This document shows positions 56,628 to 64,000 of a stretch of DNA of 64,000 nucleotides, piece after piece; the stretch's first letter is position 1; every line of letters begins with the position of its first letter. The stretch spans positions 20,068,001 through 20,132,000 of the forward strand of contig JAYKYS010000009.1 of assembly GCA_036924285.1 (NCBI GenBank). The letters run 5' to 3'. The translations under genes were made by a program, and so were the position numbers. Source of the DNA: Asterella californica (Eukaryota > Streptophyta > Marchantiopsida > Marchantiales > Aytoniaceae). The notes below the pieces were generated by a model that made no database searches, was not told the origin of the DNA, and saw only the letters and a list, made by a program, of their open reading frames with translations.

Positions 56628-58517
56628 TGTTGCAAGATAGCAGTCAACGACTTCGTCTTCTACCTCTAGCGTGGTGACAGAGGATACTTGAGAGCAGGAG
56701 ATTGGACCCAAGCTTATATGAGAAGAGAGACGTAGATTCTTGAAGAGCTATATGAATTGTTTTACCTTTAGTATGAAGGATTTGGGTACCTTGAAGGGAC
56801 TAGGTATACGGATTGACTTGGCTAGTGACATGCCAATCTTTCGACGTCTCTACAAGTACAGTGACATGGAGAGAGCCTTGATCCAGAGTAAGACTCAAGA
56901 CTTGTTGGAGGTTGGGTTGGTAGAGATATCGCATGGAGGTATGCATCTGTCACAGTTATGCCAGCGTAAAGAATGATATGTATGACAACTACACGAATAG
57001 ACGGATGTGTGGAGACTACCGTCTTATCAATCCATAGACGAAGTCCGATAAGTATGTCATGCCGACATCTGAGGAGATCTTTGATGCAGTGGGCATGTGA
57101 AGGTCTTCAATACTTTGGACCTTTGAGCAGGATATCATCAGTTGTCAATGAGAGAAGAAGATAAGTCCAAGACAACAAAGATTGTTTGTATCAATGACAG
57201 TTCTTATCATTTGGGTTGAAGAACGTCCCTGCTGAGTTCCAAAGGATTATGGACAGATCCTAGCAGGACTAGATTTTGTTCAATGTTATATTAACGACAT
57301 CTTAGTCTATAGTGCTAGAATGGAGGAGCACGAGAGACACCTACATGATGTGTTCGAGCGGTTGAGAGCTCATGGGTTGAAGTTACACCATGAGAATTGT
57401 AATTTCTTCTAGGAGTTGGTAGAGTATATGGATCACACCATCTACCCAGGGTTGGATGTTCAACAGACGAAGGTTGAGAGTATTGCACGTATCTCACGCC
57501 TCACAAGTGTGAGTCGAGTTCGGACATTTGTTGGTTTGACGAACTTCTGTTGTCGATATGTGAAAATATTTAGTGTAACTGTAAGCCATTGACCAAGCTG
57601 ATGAAGGTGGACCAGGAGTGGCAGTGGGGAGTTGAGCGGGAGCGAGCTTTTATAGAGCTCAAGGATAAGTTCACATCTGCTCTCATCTTGAGGAGATCCG
57701 TTAGAGGGCGTCCCTTCCACATGCACATTGATTGAAGTATGTTGGGACTTGGAGCAGTGGTGATTCAACATGATGATGAGGAAAAGGAGTTCGTGCTGGC
57801 ATATGCCAGTCGCTCCAACAATTCGACGGTGACGGGGTATAGTTCGTATGAGAGAGAGTGTTTGACAGTAGTGTGGGCTGTTGCACACTTCCGATGTTAT
57901 ATGTTTGAGAGCCAGTCGCTCCAACAATTCGACGATGACGGGGTATAGTTCGTATGAGAGAGAGTGTTTGACATCAGTGTGGGTTGTTGCACACTTCCGA
58001 TGTTATATGTTTGAGAACCTTTTACTCTCATCACTGATCATCAATCGCTCATGTGGTTGATAGAGTCTGACAGGCTTACAGGGAAGCTTGCACGATGAAC
58101 TCTAATCTTACAAGAGTATGACTTCCAGGTAGTGCATAGACATGGACATGGAGTTGTCAACCTAAATGTTGATGGATTGAGTCACAATCCATGCACGAGT
58201 CAGCAAAGATCAGATTGGAGTTCGATGGCATGACGAGGTTGATGAGGAGATGGTGCTAGGGTGGCATGCATCTGTCTTTCTTTGTTGTTGATCATGAACT
58301 CTAGTATAGGGAGTCAGGTTGTATCTTTCTCAAGTCAGAGAATAGATGGTGAGTCTCCAGATCTTGAAGATAGAGATGGTGTTCCATACTAACGAGATAT
58401 CCATGACGATGTGACAATAATGTAGTATCTACGTACTGGCGTGGTGGTAGGCACAGTAAGTGCCAAGGAGCGAGATCGTGTCCTCCAATGAGTGAAGAGA
58501 TTTCGACGAGAAAGATG
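56628..58517 (+). pseudogene. Gypsy element B: reverse transcriptase and RNase H, decayed
   Basis: Motifs appear in order across shifting frames: MRIDL-type start GIRIDLASDMPIFRRLYKYS, QSKTQDLLEVGLVEIS, a PTEEIFDAVG-like stretch, VPAEFQRIMD, then YINDILVYS, where the catalytic YxDD reads YIND. Next come KLHHENCNF and FVGLTNFCCRYVKIF. RNase H follows (FHMHID at the first acid, LGAVVIQHDDEE, YASRSNNST, YSSYERECLTVVWAV). A 106-bp tandem duplication (57805-58016) lies in RNase H. Solo LTR 2 interrupts the following integrase linker at 58521, in a KRFRRKDDVYF-type segment. Confidence 0.85.
57805..58016 (+). repeat. 106-bp tandem duplication in element B RNase H
   Basis: The segment beginning GCCAGTCGCTCCAACAATTC at 57805 is repeated from 57911 with few changes. 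It duplicates the YASRSNNS...YERECL...FRCYMF part of RNase H. Confidence 0.85.
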
Positions 58518-59803
58518 ACGTTGTCGCGCTACTTGGCGGCTACATGTTATATTTCTACTCCGACGCTTGAGTTTAGTAGTTCTAGAAGTTAGCTTATATT
58601 ACTTCAAGTCGTTTATGTATATGTTTGACACCTTTGCATACAGTGTTAACACTATTTTGAGTCTTAGTAGGTTGATTACCATGTTGATAGGGCTTAAGCT
58701 CATGGGTTGTATTTGCGTGTCGCCCATGCACGCTTTCTAGCTGATTTAAGTTATTTTTCGGGGCTGCGTGTCGTTTTAAGTAATTTAAGTTTTACGCTGG
58801 CACTCTAGGGGGCTTGACGTGGTAGCCTATGAGTAAAACTAAGTTGCCACGTAGTTTAGGGTACTAAAGGACAACCAAGTGGAGCTATGAACTCCCATTG
58901 GTCCATTTTTGTCTTTTGTTAAACTCTAAATTTAGAAACAGTGCTCTAGAGTGGAGTTCGAGCATTTGGTGAGGGATCGATCTTCGAAATCTGAGAGCAC
59001 AGGGAGAGAGGTCTCGTCATACCAAGCACTTCCAGTGAAAAATTCGATCGATTTGAGTCAATAAAGACGGAGTTATGAGCAATTGAAGTTCGGATTGTGC
59101 TAGAATTGAATCATTTTGGTTGGATTTCAGTGTCACTCGCAGCAGATTTGAGGAAATTGCTTCAAAACTTCGAGGTTGTGTTCTCCGCCAGCAGGGCTAC
59201 GATTTCACAAAAAGTTTCATATCGATTGAGCAACTGAGTAATTCAGGGGGGCCGCTGAAGCTGAGGGGGTCTGAAAAGCTCTTAATCTAGAGCAGCGACT
59301 TCAGAGGAGGAGATCTACAGTTCTGTGTACATTCAGGAGTCCCAACTTCACAAGGATGTTCAGCACCCTGTAGACTGCAAATCCTGTAAGAAACTTCGAA
59401 ATTGATCGAGCCAAACTCCTGTTATAGGTTGAAATAGCCAGCTAGGTACCAGAAATTGCCGTAGTTTTCTTGCTCAAAACTTTTCTGTTCATATCTCCGT
59501 GTCAGAATTTGATCTCAGGCTGAAATTTCGTCTGTGAGTTCAGTAGTACCTCATTTGCATGTAAGGGAAGTTTAGAGGTCTAAACCTTCATAGTTTTCCT
59601 CTCCGTGAGTGTCAAAGTTCACCGCCGAATCCTATTACTGCCAGCTAGACCTGAATTTCGCTTTCTGGGTATATTACTAGATCTTACACATCTGTGTGAG
59701 TGTTTATAGCCCTATTGTGACCTGAAAGCCAACCTCTTGAGTGAACAACCACAGCCAGAAGCCCGGCGCTTTCCTAGGTAGACGGATTACACTCCGACAA
59801 CGT
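58518..59803 (+). mobile_element. Solo LTR 2 (1278 bp) with ACGT target duplication
   Basis: The LTR body is 58522-59799: it begins TGTCGCGCTACTTGG and ends CACTCCGACA. ACGT flanks it at 58518-58521 and 59800-59803. It is the same family as solo LTR 1 (17527-18897), with small deletions and scattered substitutions. Joining the flanks restores the ...RKDDVYF... reading of element B, so the element was an ordinary gypsy before this insertion. Confidence 0.87.
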
Positions 59804-60990
59804 GTACTTCAAATGTGAGACGTTGAGAGAGTACAGATAGTATCACATCCATCCTAGAGGACACAGTTAGTACAACATGCCCACGAGGAGTCGAGACATT
59901 TTAAGATGAACATACGCATAGCTTACTCCAAAGACAGTATTGGTGGTATGGTATGCACATCAATGTGCAGCAGTTTGTCACACGATGTGTGATTTGTGAT
60001 CGAGTACGAGCATCGTTTAATGCTCATACTTCACAGTTACACCTTTATCGATTATGAGGTTGGGTTACCGTTTGAACTTGGATTTGCGAGATTCTTATCG
60101 TTGGCTATACGTCATCATCAATATGTGTTGGTAATGATGGAGTACTTCTCCAAGTGGATTGAGTTGGTGGTATTATCGGATAAGACGAGTGAAGAGACAG
60201 CGTATGCGTTCTTAGATCGAGTGTTGACGCCAGCCGAAGTGTTGATGGATCAGGTACAAAGTTTCTCGGTGAGTTTCAAGTCTTGTGTGATCAGGCGCTG
60301 ATTGATCATCAAAGATCATCTTGAGGCGGATGGTTTGATGGAGAGGGTTGTTCAGACGATGAAGAGAAGATTGTGCAAGTACGGCTTGCAGAAGGACCAT
60401 TTGGGAGACTAGGATGTGTAGTTATCATTGTTGACTATGGACTATCGGTTTAGTCGGCAAGTGTTTTTGACTTCCTTCTCATAGTATTTTCGATTGTATG
60501 ACCGAGATCTAGATCTATCTTTGGTCATTCGTCGTGATTCTGTTGAGATGTTGAACCTTGATGACCCCGATATGTGGGTGAGAGTATGTTCTCAACGAGC
60601 CGAGACATTTCGGAGAGTTATGCCTATGGCTTTTGAGAACCTAGTGATTGTTCAGCATAGAGACATGTTACGATATGTGACTATTTGAGGAGGAGGTTAT
60701 CGGTCATCGATTCGCAGGTTTCATCATGATGATTATATCTATCTACAGCAGACTGCACCGACAACGTTGGATGTAGTGGCATTCTTAGTGGACTGTGGGT
60801 TTGCCCTCGATGTATATAGCAGAGATAGTCGATTAGATCTTTGTGTGGTATGGATTGCAGATAGGTAGGTATAACGATGAGACGATGTAGCACCCGGTCT
60901 CTTGATCCTTGCATCCACGAAGGTGTATATCACGTAGTTGGGATATGGAGGTATCTGGAGTTAGAAGGACCTAACAGTCAATTAGGGAGG
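59804..60990 (+). pseudogene. Gypsy element B: integrase and C-terminal region, decayed
   Basis: The frame at 59996-60301 shows YVLVMMEYFSKWIELVVLSD, TAYAFLDRVLTPAEVLMDQ (second acidic motif, altered) and related integrase segments. Further on, NLDDPDMWVRVCSQRAE, RRVMPMAFENLVIVQHRDML and YLQQTAPTTLDVV are typical of the integrase C-terminal part in one gypsy lineage. Stops and frameshifts are frequent. A purine-rich AATTAGGGAGGCGAT then leads to the LTR start at 60995. Confidence 0.8.
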
Positions 60991-60994
60991 CGAT

Positions 60995-61900
60995 TGTGAT
61001 ATACTTGTGTATGTGTATGACATCGTCTATGTGTTATGTGTATGTGTGGTGTATCTCTGACAGCAATGTATGTTTTATAGAGATGTGTATGCGCATGACA
61101 GTTATCACGTCAGTTTAGCACCCCGGCTAGATTGACCGAGTGCGTAGTGGTTAGTCCCGGTAGGGCCGTTAGTGCCGTTAGGGCAGATTTTTGGGCTAGC
61201 CCTACTAAGGATATACTTCGCAGGTAGGGCTTGTAGGCTTTAGTCTTTCGAGTTGAGCCTTCAAGCTCCTGGCTATGATGGATAGTCTTGGTGATGCATA
61301 GAGTGGATTTGGCTCGACTTTAGTGTTTGTTTAGTGTCGGTTGGCATGGTGGAGTGAGTACAGATTGTTTATTGTGAATGTATATGACATCGTTCATATG
61401 TTATGTATATATGTGGTGTATCTCTGACAGCGATGTATGTTGTGTAGCAATGTGTATGCACGACATGTAAGTTTAAATATTTGATTAGTGCTTTGAGAAG
61501 ATTTTTCTACCTAAATAGAGCCTTGGCCCTGTTGGTCCTGTTACTTATCATTGGGAAAAACAATATGGTCGAAACTAGCTTGTTTACTTTCGAGTTTTTG
61601 GGTTTTAATAGTTTATGTCAAGGTTGAAACTTTACCGATTTATAGCGTGAGCTGTGAGTGTCTGCTTGACCTGATTCCAAGTGCAGTCGATCTAGTTCGC
61701 TCAGGAGCTCAGTCCTGCCAATTGTCAGCTCGAGATCTGATCTAGAAAATTCAGTGGTTCGAGTTGAAGTTCGATCACAATTTTATCATAGAAAGTTATC
61801 CGAGTGAGAGTTCGAGGTTTTGAGTGTATGGGAGTGAGCATTAGGTCCAGCCACGACGTCACAAGTAAGGAGATGCTGAGTGGTGCTTGTATGAGCCATC
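60995..61900 (+). repeat. 3' LTR of element B (right end uncertain)
   Basis: It starts TGTGATATACTTGTG after the purine tract. A 100-bp segment (about 61003-61105) is repeated at about 61378-61470 (shared GTGGTGTATCTCTGACAGC), flanking the block 61095-61375 that is also found at 46738-47035. The right boundary is not evident; sequence to about 62100 shows no gene. Confidence 0.55.
61095..61375 (+). repeat. Dispersed repeat block, copy 2
   Basis: This is the homologue of 46738-47035, in the same orientation. It sits inside the presumed LTR of element B, between two 100-bp direct repeats. Confidence 0.65.
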
Positions 61901-62100
61901 TTTCACTATGTTAAGAGTTTCGAAAGAATTTTAGAAGAGCGCCTAAATTGTGTTGACTTGTGTTTCGATTTGGAGCTGTTTGTATGTATTGCTTGTTGAT
62001 GTGTAAGTGTAGGTTGCGCAGCGATTGGAGAAGCACAACAGTTTTTGATGATTTTTTGATGATTTTTCATGTGCGGGATCGGGAGCTGCGCTTGGGAGAG

Positions 62101-62619
62101 CGCACACTTGACAATAAATGAGAATGCAGAGCACTAAAACCATGAACGTGTTTAAAATGAAAAAAGCTCAAGATAAAATCCTAATTTTACCTTACCCCGA
62201 GTAATGCAGTCTATGGTCGTGCATTAGTCACTCAAAAGGGCAAAGCGCCCTTCAAAGTGCATTATCCTATGATTTCTTTTCAATTTATTGAAAGAGTACA
62301 AATAAAAATGCAAACAGCTCAAGGAGAACAATAAACATTTACGTATTATAATTAGATTATAAGGAGCAAGAGGTTGAACTTCGAAGGTACTCAAGGGCAT
62401 AGAAAGGCGTTCGTCAGGTGCCGGTCAGGGAGCCGGACGGAAGTCAGACAGATGTGAATCCCACATGAGGTCCCCCAAAACGGAATGGCCGACCCATCAG
62501 CAAGTCGGGGAGGAGAGCAAGTGCTTCCCTGGAACTCGTCGATCGCTTCCCGCGCTTTCCTCCTTTACAAGTTCTTTCTTTTTGTCACACAACAGAGTTT
62601 CGAATCTTGACAAGGCTCA
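62101..62619 (+). promoter_or_regulatory. Intergenic and presumed promoter/5' leader of RNASEH2A
   Basis: It has an AT-rich part (to about 62360) and then a GC-richer part with a pyrimidine-rich leader (TTTCCTCC, TTCTTTCTTTTTG) before the ATG. Two short inverted repeats occur: TAATGCA/TGCATTA at 62202-62226 and AAGGGC/GCCCTT near 62236-62252. No clear TATA box. Regulatory function is inferred from position only. Confidence 0.35.
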
Positions 62620-64000
62620 ATGGCGGAGACTCTAGATTCCGTTGCAGAGACGCCAGCGTGGGCTTCCAAACCATGCATTATGGGCATCGACGAAGCTGGT
62701 CGAGGTCCTGTTCTCGGTACGTTTGCCTTGTCGGTTTGTATTGTTGACAATGTGCTTCACTTGATTGGTCGATGTATAATGGTTAGAATGTGGCTCATCA
62801 CCTTGATGGATTGAGATCGACATGCTACACAACTGTCGTCTTACGGTATGTTAGACACGAGGAGATGCCGTATTAAAGCGGGCTTGTTTTTTGGCGTTTC
62901 CTTACGATGATTGTTAAGCTGGCCCTGAATGTGTTGATGGATTGGCAGGTCCTATGGTTTATGGCTGCGCCTTCTGTGCTCTGTCGATGAAGAGTCGTCT
63001 GGCAACTCTGCAGTTTGCAGGTAAGACTGTCGCTTTGAGTGGGCGAGAAATTGCTCCAGTTTACATATTCGGTATCCAAGAATATCTCTGTACCATGAGG
63101 TGCACCTGTTTCTGAAATTCTTGGCCATTTTGCACGTCCCAGATTCGAAAACCTTGACAGAGGCGAAAAGGGAGGAACTTTTTGAGAGTATCAAAGCCGA
63201 TGGCACGATTGGTTGGTCGGTTGATGTGATAGATCCGCGATACCTTTCTGCCAAAATGCTCAAAAGGTGGGCGTTGGAATTTATGTGGTTATAGAACGAA
63301 GAATAGTGGCTCTGGCGAAGAAGGCTTTTTTCTTCATTACAAGTCTGGACGCAGTCCTGAAGCAACAGACTTGGCTACAGAGGTTTAGATGTGGCCATTG
63401 ACAGTCGCTCTCAGGTTTGGAGAGAGTCGAGGGACTACAGGTCTCTTACTGTTGAGTTTTGCTCAAAATCTGTGCACGTACATTTTGCAGAATATCATGT
63501 TTGGAGCTTATATGGAGCTAGTTTTGAACTGATCACAGGAACCGACAGAGTCTCAACGTTATTTCGTACGATTCAGCGATGGGGCTCATTAAACGTACCT
63601 TGGACGAAGGATACTTGCTGTCTGAGGTAACAATTTGTACAATCCAATCACTTCTCAATCTTCATCTGTGACGTAGCAGTTTCACTCCTGACCTCTGTGA
63701 GCCGGTTTAGATTTTCATGTTTGTTGGGACACTCCTTTTGCCAGGTGTTCGTGGACACTGTCGGGGATGCTGAGAAGTATCAGGACCAATTATCTCTGTC
63801 TTTTCCGGGTATCAATTTCACTGTTGCGAAAAAAGCTGATAGCATTTTTCCTATTGTTAGTGCGGCCAGTATCGTCGCAAAGGTACTTTCTTTCTCCCAT
63901 AATTAATTTTCCAGCGGCATGTTACAGTCAGTTAAAGCACAATGATAGCTCCCCTTCTTGTTTTGGCTTTGGTTGGTAGGATGTTCTCTGTCAGTCACGC
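62620..64000 (+). CDS. RNASEH2A: Ribonuclease H2 catalytic subunit A (5' part; runs off the window)
   Basis: RNase H2A cuts RNA in RNA-DNA hybrids and single ribonucleotides in DNA, in a nuclear complex with subunits B and C. Exons from GT-AG sites: 62620-62716, 62949-63020, 63143-63266, 63539-63626, 63745-63882, giving 173 residues in frame. All catalytic acids are visible: Asp24 and Glu25 in IDEAGRGP, Asp131 in VFVDTVGD and Asp159 in [28 protein letters not shown] (57-70) and [11 protein letters not shown] are also family hallmarks. The start MAETL at 62620 places DEAGRG where plant homologues have it. The protein should continue with a VTRD-like segment; a possible acceptor TCAG lies at 63991-63994, but six bases are too few to confirm exon 6. 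Confidence 0.92.

Overview
The window looks like repeat-rich nuclear DNA of a streptophyte plant or alga. Two intron-containing host genes sit in about 60 kb of nested transposable elements. Support for a plant lineage: a plant-type transmembrane cytochrome b561, plant-style Ty3/gypsy, Ty1/copia and L1-type LINE elements, a tRNA-derived SINE, and a short run of the plant-type telomere motif CCCTAAA. I cannot name the species; a charophycean alga (Chara-like) or another non-seed plant is a guess.

Layout. 1-2519: two copies of a ~1 kb direct repeat around a 0.5 kb non-coding interior (LTR-like). 2520-9780: AT-rich DNA with decayed, unrecognised reading frames. 9816-9990: tRNA-derived SINE. 11051-12960: cytochrome b561 gene, four exons reconstructed from splice sites. 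13775-15873: internally deleted Copia element. 16047-33626: an L1-type LINE with a perfect 17-bp target duplication and poly(A) tail, itself split by a solo LTR (17527-18897) and by a nearly complete gypsy element, here called A (24948-33558). The LINE lies beside or within an older chromodomain gypsy element, D, whose integrase resumes at 33738. D's integrase is split at 34066 by an inverted full-length gypsy element, C (34066-44649), and resumes at 44654. D's chromodomain-like tail, polypurine tract and 3' LTR start follow. 48640-50500: decayed LTR-gag fragment of a relative of C. 50503-60990: decayed gypsy element B, interrupted by a 5.9 kb TG...CA unit (50699-56622) and by a second solo LTR (58522-59799). 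60995-61900: LTR-like DNA of B. 62620-64000: 5' part of the RNase H2 catalytic subunit gene, cut by the window edge.

The host genes look intact: all four haem-ligating histidines of cytochrome b561 and all four RNase H2A catalytic acids are present. Most element reading frames are broken by stops or frameshifts. Element C is the least damaged.

The most unusual object is 50699-56622. It has LTR-type ends and a 5-bp target duplication but no visible second LTR, carries a long unrecognised coiled-coil reading frame on the minus strand, and contains roughly 70 GAAGAC/GTCTTC hexamers, far above chance.
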